Part shown: one piece after another, positions 23,304 to 59,236 of the stretch
How positions within the stretch are numbered: the stretch's first letter is position 1
Layout of the letters: each line of letters begins with the position of its first letter
From: Tyto alba
Taxonomy: Eukaryota; Chordata; Aves; Strigiformes; Tytonidae
Direction: 5' to 3'
Assembly (NCBI RefSeq): GCF_018691265.1
Contig: NW_024881329.1
Coordinates: 1,116,001-1,180,000 of the forward strand
Length of the DNA: 64,000 nucleotides
The notes under the pieces: generated by a model
Database searches by the model: none
The model's input: the letters and a program-made list of their open reading frames with translations, nothing else
Told to the model about the DNA's origin: nothing
Program-made: the position numbers and the translations under genes

Positions 23304-23547
23304 TCTGTAAATGACCAGGCTCCACGAAAACACGTTAGCAGCTGATGGAGGGGAAAAGCAACATGCCAGCTCCAGGACCGGCCAGTGAAACTTCTTGGGG
23401 TTGGGGGAGCAGAGGAGGAAAGGACCCCACCATAGGTATCCCCTCGTGGAGTTCCTGGGAGGATGCTGGTTTGCACAGCCCCCGATGCCCACTGGACCCC
23501 GCGGGCTGGTGCCTGTCCCCGGGGGCCACGGGGAGCTGGGGGGGGGC

Positions 23548-23694
23548 TCAGTCTATCTGCATGTTCCACTGCTCGATGAGCTCGAAGAGGCTGAAGGAGT
23601 CGGAGAGCTGCAGGCTGACGGTGCTGCTGTCGAGGGAGGAGGCTCCCTCCCGCAGCACCTGATTGTACCAGTACTCGCAGAACTTGGGCACCAG
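23548..23694 (-). CDS. IRF7: IRF7 exon 11, C-terminal regulatory tail
   Basis: 48 codons plus TGA at 23550-23548, from 'LVPKFCEYWYNQVLREGASS' through the Ser cluster to a short 'IEQWNMQID' end. The serines correspond to the IKK-epsilon/TBK1 targets in mammalian IRF7 (known family biology). Confidence 0.95.
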   Translation of the reverse strand: MVPKFCEYWYNQVLREGASSLDSSTVSLQLSDSFSLFELIEQWNMQID

Positions 23695-26600
23695 CTGTGG
23701 CAGCAAACCGGCAGGGTTAGGGGCAGGGGCAGGGTTAGGGGCAGGGGTAGCTCCCTGATGTGGCCACAACTCCCTGCACGGCCCCATCCTCCTGGAGCAG
23801 AGGAAAAAGGGGCACAGGGCCACCAGCCCCTAAGGGTCCCCAGCCCTGGGCAGCTGCCTCCCACCCCATCCTGCCCAGCCCCCAAGGGTCCCACGGCCCA
23901 GGCAGCTGCCCCTTGTTTAGGGGGTGGCCCTCCCTGGACTCCTGGCCCCCTCCATATTGTCCCTGCTCTCCAAGGGTTACCGTCCCTGGGCACCCAATTC
24001 CACCCCTCCCTGTCCCCAAGCCCCCAGATGTCCTGCTCCTTGGGCACCCAGCCCCCTCCATCGCCCCTGGTCTCCAAGTGTACCTCTTCCCCCCCGCCCC
24101 CAGTTTCCCCATCTCTCCCAGCCCCCAGGGTATCCCCTCCTTGGGCACTCAAAGCCCCATCTGCCCTGGACCCTGAGGGTCTCCCGTCTCAGGCATCCAG
24201 ACACTCATCTTCCCTGACCCTTGAGGGTCCCCCCCTCCCTGGACCCTGAGGAACCACCATCTCCCCTGGACCCCAAGGATCTCCCTCCCTGGACCCTGAA
24301 ACACCCCCCATCTCCTCGGGAGCCCAGGAGTCCCCCTCCCTGAGCATCCAGACGCCCACCTCCCTGAGACCCCAAGGGTCCCCTGCCTCGGCCACCCAGA
24401 CCCCCATCTCCCCCTCCCTGGGCAGCAGTGGGGCAGGGGTGGGTGTTGGGCCCTGCACCTTGACCAGGATGAGCTTGGACTCCTTGGGCTTGGCCTTGGA
24501 GAAGGACTGCCCGAAGCAGAGGTAGATGGTGAAGTCAGGGGAGCGCTGCCTTTGGCGGTTGCGGAAGTCCCTCAGCTCTGCGAGAGGAGAGAGGGCTCAG
24601 TTTTGGGCTGAGCCTGGGGGGACACGGAGGGGCTGGGGGGGGGGTTCGGATGCTCGTGACATCCTGGCGCTGGTGCCCACAAGCCCCAACAACTAGGCCA
24701 CCCCCTGCCCACCTGTGCAAAACTCGTTGAAGTCAAAGATGGGGGTTTCCTGGTCCCGGCAGAGCAGGTTGGGGGGGGGGTCCCCAGCGTCCTCGAGCTG
24801 CTGGGACAGGGCCCAGAAGACCCTGCACTTCTTCAGGCGGGTGGCGAAGAGCTTGCGGGCGCGCTGCTCCAGCTGCAGCCCCGCGCCACACAGCAGCTCC
24901 TCGGTGAAGCGCCGCTGCTTGCTGTCGGCCACCTCGGCGGGGCTGGGGAAGCGCACCAGGCGCCCGGGGCGCAGGGCCACCGCCGGGTCGGAGGGCTGGT
25001 ACGCCAGCAGGCACTGGCTGCCCCCCACCTCCTCCTGGTGGAAGAGCTTCCCCCGGTAGTAGATGCTGACATCCAGGATGGGGATGATGCCATCTGCACC
25101 GGGCAGCGATCAGCGTCCCGCAAGCCCCAGTGCTCCCGCTCCCCAAAACACACCCCACACACCCCCCTCCCCAAGCATTATTAATAATTCTACCTACGCC
25201 TGCGTTATTACTAGCTGTTTGTACCTAGTGGTAAATAATAACCCTCACCTGTGCTCTCCTCTGGCAGCGGTGGCACAGGGCTGGCGGCGGGGGCGAAGAG
25301 CATCGCATCCCCCGGGGGGGCCAGGGGGCCCGTGACCCCCGGCGCGGGGCACGGCGGCGGCACGGCCCCTGCAGCGGGGAGCGGGCAGCGTCGGCACGGC
25401 GAGGCGGGGCGCAGCGGCACGGGGAGGGGGGGATTTGGCGTGGGGTGCGGGCAGCAGCGTCCCGGCCTCTTCCCCACCCCGTTCGGGGTGTTCCCACGCC
25501 CCGGGGGGGGGGGCGGGTCCTGCCCCACAGCACCCACCTCGCTCCTCCAGCAGCATGGGGGCCAGGGGGCTGTAGGCACCCAAGGGGGGCTGCTCCACAG
25601 CAGGCACCCATCGCTGAAACGCCGGCGCGGGGAGGCAGTCGTTTTGGCTGGGGTCTGGGTGAGGCTGGAGCAAGGTGTCCTGGTGGGGGGCGTCCCCTGC
25701 GGAGAAATCGCCGGTGGGGAGGGGCTGGGGGTCACCTACCCGTGGTGTCACCCACCCCGCACCCCGTGAGTGGGGCCGGTCTCACCTGCAGGTGCCCAGG
25801 ATGGGTCCGAGGGGCCAAGGTCGCGGGCGGAGATGTCGCAGTGCTGCAGCACCCACTGCAGCTCCTCCAGCAGCGGGGGGTCGGGGGGGCTGGTGCTGCC
25901 TGGGGGCGGGGGGGTGGGGTGGGCACACTGGCTGGGAGGTCTCACAACCCCAAAACCAGCCCCAGCTCAGCCTATCAGGGTGGCGTTTGTTGTCACCACC
26001 ACCCCCCCGCCTCCTAAAAAAATTGGGGGACCAGCCCCTACCTGGGGGAGCGATTTCTGAGGCCACATCTTGGGGGTTGAGCGCCAGCTGCAAAGAGAAG
26101 AGGGATGGGGTGTTACCGCTGTGGATGGGGGACACCCAGCCTCCCCCTGCCCCACGTTTCAGCCAGGTGCAGGGTTAGGGTTAGGGGTACCCCAAGGATG
26201 TGGGGGTGCAGTGCCTGAGCAGTGGCAGTGGGGGGACCCCACCCCGCCCAGCCCACCCCATTACCTGGGGCTGCTGGTGCAGCGGCTGCTGGTCTACCAG
26301 AGGGTCAGGGCTGCTGAAATCTCCCTCCTCGCCGTGCCAGAGGGCGGCTGGAAGGAGCGGGGTGAGTGGGGCACCCTGAGATCACCTGCGCCCCCCTCCC
26401 CGTGCCCCAACACAGACCCCCCCCACCCCCCATGGATGGGGCCAGGCTCACCTGGAGCGATGGCGAAGACCTTGTGGGGGTCGTCCCCACACTTGGAGCG
26501 GTCTTCCAGCAGCACGAACATGCGGGTGCTCCTCAAGGCACAGCGAAAGTTGGTCTTCCACTTGGCCGGGTCCTCGGGACATGCCTCGTACCGCCCGCTC

Positions 26601-27522
26601 GCCTTCGCCCAGGCCTGGGAGGGGCGGGGGGGTGAGGGTGGGGACCCTGGCTCCACCAGCACGGAGGTTGCAGGGATTCCGGGTCATCGTCCATTGTCCT
26701 GTCCCATCCTGCTTTGTCTGTGTCCGTCGTGTCTCCCTCCCCACCTCGCCCAGTTCCCGCATCCCACCCAGCTTGAAGACCTTGAGGTCGCTGCTGGTCA
26801 ACCCTATCCCACCCACCTTGATGACCTCAACTTGCTGCCGGTGACACCCCATCCCACCCACCTCGAAGACCTCCAGGTCGCTGCTGGTGACCTCCCCCTC
26901 CATCCCACCCACCCTGAAGACCTCCAGGTCGCCGCTGGTGACCTCCCCCTCCATCCCACCCACCCTGAAGACCTCCAGGTCGCTGCTGGTGACCTCCCCC
27001 TCCATCCCACCCACCCTGAAGACCTCCAGGTCGCCGCTGGTGACCTCCCCCTCCATCCCACCCACCCTGAAGACCTCCAGGTCGCTGCTGGTGACCTCCC
27101 CCTCCATCCCACCCACCCTGAAGACCTCCAGGTCGCCGCTGGTGACCTCCCCCTCCATCCCCCTCCATCCCACCCACCTTGAAGACCTCCAGGTCGCTGC
27201 TGGTGACCTCCCCCTCCATCCCCCTCCATCCCACCCACCTTGAAGACCTCCAGGTCGCTGCTGGTGACATCCTTCCTAGCGTTGTGCTTCCAGGGGACGC
27301 GGAAGGCGCTGCGGGCCGGGTCGGTCCAGCACAGCCCCCGGTAGCTCCCGCTGCTGACGGCGCTCACCAGCCAGGGCCCGAACCGCAGCTTCTGCGCGTC
27401 CCTGCGGGCGTGGGGCGGTCACGGAGGTGGGGGGAGAACGGGACGGGACACCGGGGGCCACCCGCGGAGGGCGGCGCGGGGTGCTGGGGGGCCGCTTACC
27501 CTTCGTTCTGCAGCTCTGCCAT
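23548..27522 (-). CDS. IRF7: IRF7, interferon regulatory factor 7 (complete, 11 exons)
   Basis: Transcription factor that is phosphorylated after viral sensing and then drives type I interferon genes. Exons in gene order: 27522-27500, 27401-27239, 26614-26452, 26347-26265, 26087-26042, 25899-25786, 25696-25538, 25368-25249, 25093-24713, 24577-24459, 23694-23548. The joined frame is 505 aa plus TGA, close to known bird IRF7. The DNA-binding domain (residues 9-115) has the five family tryptophans W18, W33, W45, W64, W81. A Pro-rich middle follows, then the IRF-association domain (about 285-456). The C-terminal Ser cluster 'SSLDSSTVSLQLSDSFSLFE' aligns with the phospho-acceptor tail of mammalian IRF7. 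The ATG has a strong Kozak context. Birds lack IRF3, and avian IRF7 was once named IRF3 (general knowledge). A minisatellite derived from the exon 2 end fills intron 2. Confidence 0.95.
23830..24440. repeat. Degenerate C-rich minisatellite in IRF7 intron 10
   Basis: Repeated variants of CCCTGGACCC..AAGGGTCTCC and CACCC..CATCTCCC, roughly 35-45 bp apart, fill most of the intron between exons 10 and 11. They explain several long open frames in this stretch, none of which is a gene. Confidence 0.7.
24459..24577 (-). CDS. IRF7: IRF7 exon 10, end of IRF-association domain
   Basis: 39 codons, 'ELRDFRNRQRQRSPDFTIYL' then 'CFGQSFSKAKPKESKLILVK'. The 'TIYLCFGQ' strand and the basic KPKESKLI motif are family hallmarks. 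Confidence 0.95.
24713..25093 (-). CDS. IRF7: IRF7 exon 9, core of IRF-association domain
   Basis: 126 codons from 'GIIPILDVSIYYRGKLFHQE' to 'PIFDFNEFCT'. It contains the beta-sandwich strands and the 'LLCGAGLQLEQRARKLFATR' region that is typical of the IRF-association (SMAD/FHA-like) domain used for dimer formation. Confidence 0.95.
25249..25368 (-). CDS. IRF7: IRF7 exon 8
   Basis: Pro/Ala-rich segment ending 'PVPPLPEEST' plus the split codon that begins Asp of the association domain. GC-rich and the least conserved part of the protein. Confidence 0.85.
25538..25696 (-). CDS. IRF7: IRF7 exon 7, Pro-rich transactivation region
   Basis: 52 codons including 'APHQDTLLQPHPDPSQNDCL' and 'PLGAYSPLAPMLLEER'. 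Low-complexity activation region. The donor is GTGGGT. Confidence 0.85.
25786..25899 (-). CDS. IRF7: IRF7 exon 6
   Basis: Encodes 'PPLLEELQWVLQHCDISARD' and a Ser/Pro stretch. The helical LEELQ...L segment is found in the same place in other IRF7 proteins. Ends with G of a split codon. Confidence 0.88.
26042..26087 (-). CDS. IRF7: IRF7 exon 5
   Basis: A 46-base exon, 'LALNPQDVASEIAPP', between the CTTTGCAG acceptor and a GTAGGG donor. It ends with the G of a split Gly codon. Confidence 0.85.
26172..26187 (+). repeat. Telomere-like GGGTTA repeat in IRF7 intron 4
   Basis: Two and a half TTAGGG-type units. A related GGGTTAGGGGCAGG repeat is at 23714-23741 in intron 10. Confidence 0.8.
26265..26347 (-). 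CDS. IRF7: IRF7 exon 4
   Basis: 27 codons after a split Ala, 'ALWHGEEGDFSSPDPLVDQQ' then 'PLHQQPQ'. Gln/Pro-rich linker after the DNA-binding domain. Phase 0 at the end, GTAATG donor. Confidence 0.85.
26452..26614 (-). CDS. IRF7: IRF7 exon 3, second half of DNA-binding domain
   Basis: 54 codons from 'AWAKASGRYEACPEDPAKWK' (W64, W81) through 'TNFRCALRSTRMF' and 'DDPHKVFAIAP'. These include the recognition-helix residues (RCALR) that contact GAAA cores. It ends with one base of a split codon. Confidence 0.95.
26766..27270. repeat. 51-bp minisatellite made from the IRF7 exon 2 end and its splice donor
   Basis: About ten head-to-tail units, the most promoter-proximal being the real exon end. 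Anchors lie near 26863, 26914, 26965, 27016, 27067 and 27118 (51 bp apart), then 27179 and 27240 (61 bp apart). Two degenerate units precede 26863. In the IRF7 direction each intact unit reads 'TSS/GDLEVF' followed by GTGGGT, the exon 2 donor. Units with CTG-CTG alternate with CCG-CTG, a 102-bp higher-order pattern. Because 51 is a multiple of three, long false open frames run through it on both strands. Confidence 0.95.
27239..27401 (-). CDS. IRF7: IRF7 exon 2, first half of DNA-binding domain
   Basis: 54 codons after the split Gly, including 'DAQKLRFGPWLVSAVSSG', W33, 'FRVPWKHNARKDVTSSDLEV' and FK. The GTGGGT donor at 27238 is copied with part of the exon in the intron minisatellite. Confidence 0.95.
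27500..27522 (-). CDS. IRF7: IRF7 exon 1
   Basis: 23 bases, MAELQNE plus two bases of Gly. A is at -3 and G at +4 around the ATG. The donor is GTAAGC. The TATA-like box lies about 65 bp upstream, so the 5' UTR would be short. Confidence 0.9.
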
Positions 27523-27584
27523 GATGCCGCGGGGTGCCCGGTGCTGGGGCCGGGGGGGGGGAGCTCGGCCATCCCCCGCCCGGC

Positions 27585-27593
27585 CCTTTTATC
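27585..27593 (-). promoter_or_regulatory. TATA-like box of IRF7
   Basis: On the minus strand the sequence GGATAAAAGGG lies about 65 bp upstream of the ATG. This predicts initiation near 27555-27565 and a 5' UTR of about 40 bp. Confidence 0.6.
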
Positions 27594-27607
27594 CGCCCCC
27601 CGCCGGG

Positions 27608-27616
27608 TTCCTGGAA
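27608..27616. promoter_or_regulatory. STAT/GAS site TTCCTGGAA in the IRF7 core promoter
   Basis: Perfect TTCN3GAA palindrome between the TATA-like box and the ISRE. Its reverse complement TTCCAGGAA is the 9-mer repeated in the minisatellite at 28970-29745. Function is inferred from the motif. Confidence 0.5.
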
Positions 27617-27618
27617 AC

Positions 27619-27624
27619 CACGTG
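27619..27624. promoter_or_regulatory. CACGTG E-box in IRF7 promoter
   Basis: Palindromic E-box (USF/MYC class) directly beside the GAS motif. Confidence 0.45.
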
Positions 27625-27632
27625 ACCCTGCC

Positions 27633-27645
27633 GAAAGTGAAAGTG
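27633..27645. promoter_or_regulatory. ISRE/IRF-E in IRF7 promoter
   Basis: GAAAGTGAAAGTG on the plus strand, matching the GAAANNGAAA core bound by ISGF3 and IRFs. It is about 110 bp upstream of the ATG, which fits the known interferon-inducible, self-amplifying control of IRF7. Confidence 0.7.
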
Positions 27646-28960
27646 TCGCCAGTGGCCACCCCCCCCCACATACACACACCCCGTGCGGGGACACCCACAC
27701 CCCCCACCCACACCCCCCCCAGCGATGCGCCCCGGGGGATCAGCGCGATCCGGCCCCCGGGGGCTGGGCTGGTGCCTGCGGAGCCCTACGCACCCCCCCC
27801 CCCCCCCCCCCCCCAATAACACTAATTAAAAAAATAAAAAATAAATCCAAATTTAAACCTTGCCTCACACCAGCGCGGGACAGACCTTGGTGGGCAAGGG
27901 GCAGGATCAGTTTGGGGGGGGGGGGGGATGTGGAAGGCTTGTGACCCCCCGCTGGAGCTGCTCCCCGGGGGCTGTTGTGGCCCCCAGCGCTGGTGTGGGA
28001 GAGCTGCACCCCGAAACCGACCCCTGCAGGGGGGGGGAGGGCGGCGGGGACACCCCGAAACTCTCAGGCCTGGCCCGAAAGCAGCTGCACCAGGAAACAC
28101 CGGCAACCCAGGCCAGGCCTTCAGGGCTGGAAACTCCCATAACCCTTTTCTATTTGTCATATTTATTTTAATCCTTCTTCTTTCAGGCTGCCTTGGTTTC
28201 CCTGCACTAAAGGCACGCTATAAAAAAAAAAAAAAAAAAAAAATAAAAGCAGACCCAGAAGGGCAGGGGGTGCTGGCCACGCTCCCGGCCTCCGGGAGCT
28301 GGTTTTCCTGGTGCTCCCTTTTCCCATAAATCCGGGGCGCTCCCCGGGCCCTGCTCCCAGCTTTGGGGGTTGAATGAAAAAAAAGAAAAGAAAAAAAAAG
28401 GAGGAAAAAAAAGGAGGAAAAATCAAGGCTAGGGTCATGCACCAGCCCCAGGTGTGGGTTTCGGGGCCGGCTCCGGCCTGGCCAAGGGCTGAAGCCTGGG
28501 GCGGGCCCTGCCAGGCCCCAAAGCACCGGGGGGGGGGGGGGGAGCGGGGTCCCCACGGCCACGCGTCCCCCCACCACCCCAGAAAGGGGAAGGGGGGGCC
28601 CAGCTGGGGCTACAGCTGGTTTCTGGCAACGCAGGTCCTGGGTGCAGCTGGCCGCGGCAGAAAATAGCGGGGGGGGTGTGGGGTGTGGGGGGGGTGGGTG
28701 CACGCCGCGCGGCTCAGCGCAGGGCGGTGCAGGTTACGGAGGGTTTTGCGTGAAATTTGAGGAAAAAGCAGCGGATAACCAGAGCAGGAAGCGGGGCACG
28801 TGCGGCCCAAGCACTTGCCCTCGGTGCTCTTCCCTCCGAGCTCGGGGGGCAGTGGTAAAACAAACCCAAAAGCCCCCAGATCCGCAGGAGTTTTACAAAT
28901 TTCTTACCTAGAGTGGTGCTCAGGGGGGCTGAAGCAGGGGCTGGTGGCCTCTTTCCCCCA
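27646..28960. other. GC-rich sequence upstream of the IRF7 promoter
   Basis: No exon was found. It has long homopolymers (C22 at 27793-27814, A22 at 28222-28243, several G runs) and a GAAA/GGA purine tract at about 28375-28427. Open frames here are chance products of low-complexity DNA. Confidence 0.7.
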
Positions 28961-28969
28961 CGCTTCCTG

Positions 28970-29760
28970 CTTTCAAGGAAATTTCCCCTTCTTTCCAGGA
29001 ACTTCTCCCTACTGCTTACCAGGAACTCCTGCATGGTTTCCCAGGACCTTGCCCCTTGCTCTCCAGGAAATTTCCCCCTTCCCTCCTTTCCATCCAGGAA
29101 AGGCACTTTGCAGGATATTTCCTTCCCATTGCTTTCCAGGAAATTCCCCCCTTGCTTCTTGGGAATGTTTATTGTTGCTTTCTGGAGTCCTCCATTGCTT
29201 TCTAGGAATGTTCTCTCTGCTTAGAGGACTTCTATTGCTTTCCAGGAAATTTCTCCATGACTGTTGCACCCCAGGAAGCAAGAAATTATTTCCCAAGAAA
29301 TCTCATTCTTCCTGCCCAGGAAATTTCCCTTTTGATTTCCAGCAATTCCTCCATTGCTTTCTGGGAAATTTCCCATTTAGGAAGTATCACTGCTACTTAA
29401 GAAAGGTCACTTTTGCTTTTCAGGAATTTCCCTGGTTCTTGAAGAAATTTCCTCCCTGCTTTCTAGCATTTTTCTTCCTTTGATTTCTAGACTATAGCCC
29501 TATGGCCTTCTAGAAAGTTCCACCCTTGCCTTCTACAAGTTTCCAGAACGTTTCCTCCTTTGCTTTTGAGGAATTCCACCCAGTGCTCTCAAGGCAACTC
29601 CTGTATTGTCTTGCAGGAAAAATTCCCCATTTTTTACTGTAGCTTTCCACGGACTCCTCTATTGGTTTCCAGAAGATTTCCTTTTTGCTTTGTAGGAATT
29701 TTCCACCAGGGCTTTAGGAAATTTCCTCTTTTCGTTCCAGGAAATTTCACCAGCCAAAAC
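28970..29760. repeat. Degenerate minisatellite rich in STAT (TTCCAGGAA) and GGAAATTTCC palindromes
   Basis: A loose repeat built on GCTTTCCAGGAAATTTCCCC, unit length variable. TTCN3GAA sites are at 28972, 28993, 29134, 29200, 29240, 29359 and 29735; four are exactly TTCCAGGAA (28993, 29134, 29240, 29735). A TTCN4GAA site is at 29290. GGAAATTTCC is at 28977, 29066, 29319, 29364 and 29717, and the copy at 29363-29374 extends to a 12-bp palindrome. It sits 1.4-2.2 kb upstream of the predicted IRF7 start. Confidence 0.8.
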
Positions 29761-29764
29761 CTCC

Positions 29765-32445
29765 CCACTCCCCTGAACCCATGACGTGCTGGACGCTCTG
29801 TCCAGCACCTCCACCGCCGGAGGGACCAGGGAGGACAAGGACAAGGAGTTGATCCCACGGTGGCTGTTGTCCCCTGCCCTGGGGACACGTGGCATCTGCA
29901 GGGAGGGAAGCAAAGGTTTCTCCGAGTGTTTGTTTACTTTTGCTCCTCAATACTGCAATCAACGCTTAGAGGTTTCGGTTAACCGGTGATTAATTAAGTG
30001 GACAGGAGTTCTCCCATTTTAAACTCTTACTTCTTCGGCCAGCGGCTCCCTGTTTGCCCGGGGGGCCACGGTCACTATGCCCTGCCACCTCCCTGCGTCC
30101 TCCTCACTCGGGGACATCTCCAAGCCCTGTTCAGCTCGCCAGCTCCAACGCGGTGGCAGAAGAGCTGGAGATTTCAGGGAGAAGAGTCAGTTTTACAAAG
30201 AGGTTTTTAAAAGCATCCCAAAGGACAAGGAGAGCTCTCCCTGAAGCTTCGCTGCACCAAATTTTCCTCCAAACATGACCCCACGATACAAACCTTCACC
30301 CCACAGCCCTCCTGCCAGCCACATGTCACCCAGCTTCGGGAGACAACCCCTGCAGGCAGAAGAGCAAGCAGAAATGCCACTACTTTTATCAGCAAGGTTT
30401 CTTTTGGAGACCCCCACTGTAAATCACAAAGCAGCAAGGAATGGGGCACTTTAAAAAAAAAAAAAAAAAAGAATCTTTCTCTTTTAATCCACCCAAGGGA
30501 AATCCAGAGCAAGAGCAGCATCACAGCACTACACACAGCACAGACATCTATCATCACCTTTGCACAGATTCCTTCCCAGATACACAAAGAAGTCATTAAG
30601 AAAAAAAAAGAGAAAAAAAAAATATTCACATATCCAAAGTGACAAGTAACAAATCAGCCATAGAATTACTTTTCCAAAGAGAAAAAGGACGCATGAAGGA
30701 AGGCCTTCACCACACAGGTTTTGCAAAAACCTAACCCAGGAACATTGAAACAGAGGTGGTTTTCTTTTAAACATTAAAAATAGGGATTTTTTTTTTTTTT
30801 AAATTAATTTAAATATACACTTGAAACACAAACACCAAGCAAGTGCCTGGAGAAAAAAGCAAAAAGAAGGAATGAAAAGTGAATTCGACCAGTTTAATTT
30901 AAACACGAAAGCCGGGTGGATTGCACGGAATGGAATAAATAATGACGATCATGCTGGGTTGGTAGATCTCACGATCATTTAAACTAGAATTAATTACACA
31001 GCCCAAGAGAGTACTGAACGAGGAAGTCCTCTGACAAGTGACGGTAGGTGGGGCGGTGTCCCTTTGCCAGAGCAGGCTGTAGGTGTGGATTTGCCTCCTG
31101 ACACCCAGCAGCGATCACCACCCCAAGAGCAAGCAGGATGACAAGTTTTTGGGATCAAGAGGACTCGACCCTGTAACCATGTCCACGCCAACAGCTCCTC
31201 GCTCAGGGTGTGGGGACCCTCTGCCTCCGAGCACGCCCAAGTTAAACACCAAAACACCCCCAGACCTTGTGTTCCCTCTCGGCAAGGTGAGCACACAGGC
31301 GTGGCGTTTCCAGCGCGGCTGGCCGAGGTCGGGCAGCGCGGAAGCAGAACAGGCACCTCCCCTCATGCACCAGGGGCCAGGCTGGAAAAAAAAAACCAAC
31401 CAGCTCATCTGCACCTGCAGCCACCACTTTATCACCCCAGGGGTGGGGAGGCTGAAGGAATGTAAGTGGTTTCTTGTTGCTTGGTTTTCCCTCCCCACAA
31501 CCCCTGCATTAAAAAACAAACAAACAAAAAAACCCGAACAAAAATAACTTGATCCCAAGTTTCTCTCCCTCCCCTGCCTGTAGCCAAGCAGTGAAGCACC
31601 TTCGGACATTTGTGTGATCCCACAGACATGTTCCCTACAGAGCAGACATCTCATCTCTTCACCTCACCCAGATGCGCCTGTGACCCCTAGTTAGGAGGGA
31701 TATCCCTTTGCTTTAAAAGAAAAATAATTAAAAAAAAAAAAAAAATCGATAGCAACGATCTCCTTTCCCTTCCTCTGATCTCCAAGAAGTTCATCTAAGT
31801 CCTCCCTTTCTCAAAAACGAGTTGGAGGGAGGGGTGAAGGTTTCCAGGCCAAGGAACTTGCCAGATCCAGCATCCCCCCCGCCACGCCTCTGGTAGCGAT
31901 GCAATGAGCCCCCTTTGCGCGGTGCCCGCTCTTGACCTGGGGCCAGCAGAGCCAAGGAGGGGCTGAGGGGGACACAGCTGCCCCTCCAGCTCCTCCTCAG
32001 GTAGCTGGCAACTCCAGGAAGAAAGAGGGGGACTGGGGTGGACGAGGGTCCAGGTTATTTCTTTCCCATCCCTCTTCCTTCCCAAGGCTAGGAAGAGACT
32101 CCTGGGTCTGCAAGCCCAGTCTGTGCTTACCAGTGTCCTTAAGAATGGCAATTAAAAAAAAAAAAAAAAAAAAAAAAAAGAAAAAAAAGAAGAAAGGGGA
32201 GGGGAAGGGGAAAGAATGAGAGAGATGAATAATTAGGTACTGTCCGTGGAAAGAGCGGGAAGGGGTGGCAGGTTCCAGAGTGAGACAGAAAAGGGACGCT
32301 CCCTCCCTCCAGTTTGCTCGTCTGGAGACCACGTCCCCTCAGCGTCCCTGCGCGAACCCTTTTGTGCTGTTGCTCTGACATCAATCGACACCGACGACAA
32401 ACATGGGGATGAATTCGGCGCTGCAGAGGGCAGGAGGGCACATGG
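29765..32445. other. Intergenic DNA and probable SLC25A22 3' UTR
   Basis: No coding exon. The right part should be the 3' UTR of SLC25A22 (minus strand), but I found no certain polyadenylation hexamer on that strand, so its end is undefined. A-runs occur at about 30453-30470, 31728-31745 and 32154-32179 (26 A). Confidence 0.6.

Positions 32446-59236
<26,791 letters not shown>

Noticed and set aside
23395..24249. 284-aa plus-strand frame opposite IRF7 exons 10-11
   Set aside because: It is antisense to the coding exon and then C-rich repeat; Pro/Ser-rich low-complexity product only.
26070..27182. 370-aa plus-strand open frame and 241-aa minus-strand frame
   Set aside because: Both run through the 51-bp minisatellite and stay open only because the unit is a multiple of three. 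The true coding exons here are those of IRF7.
26766..27270. Regular repeats looking like a CRISPR array
   Set aside because: The units are contiguous without unique spacers, the host is a vertebrate and the repeat matches an exon end.
28800..29483. 227-aa plus-strand frame with repeated FPGNF motifs
   Set aside because: It is a translation of the GAS/kappaB-like tandem repeat with no start context or splice structure of a gene.
32154..32179. Poly-A runs (also at 17148, 28222, 36893, 42092) as tails of retrocopied genes
   Set aside because: No cDNA-like sequence or target-site duplication precedes them, so they are simple repeats.
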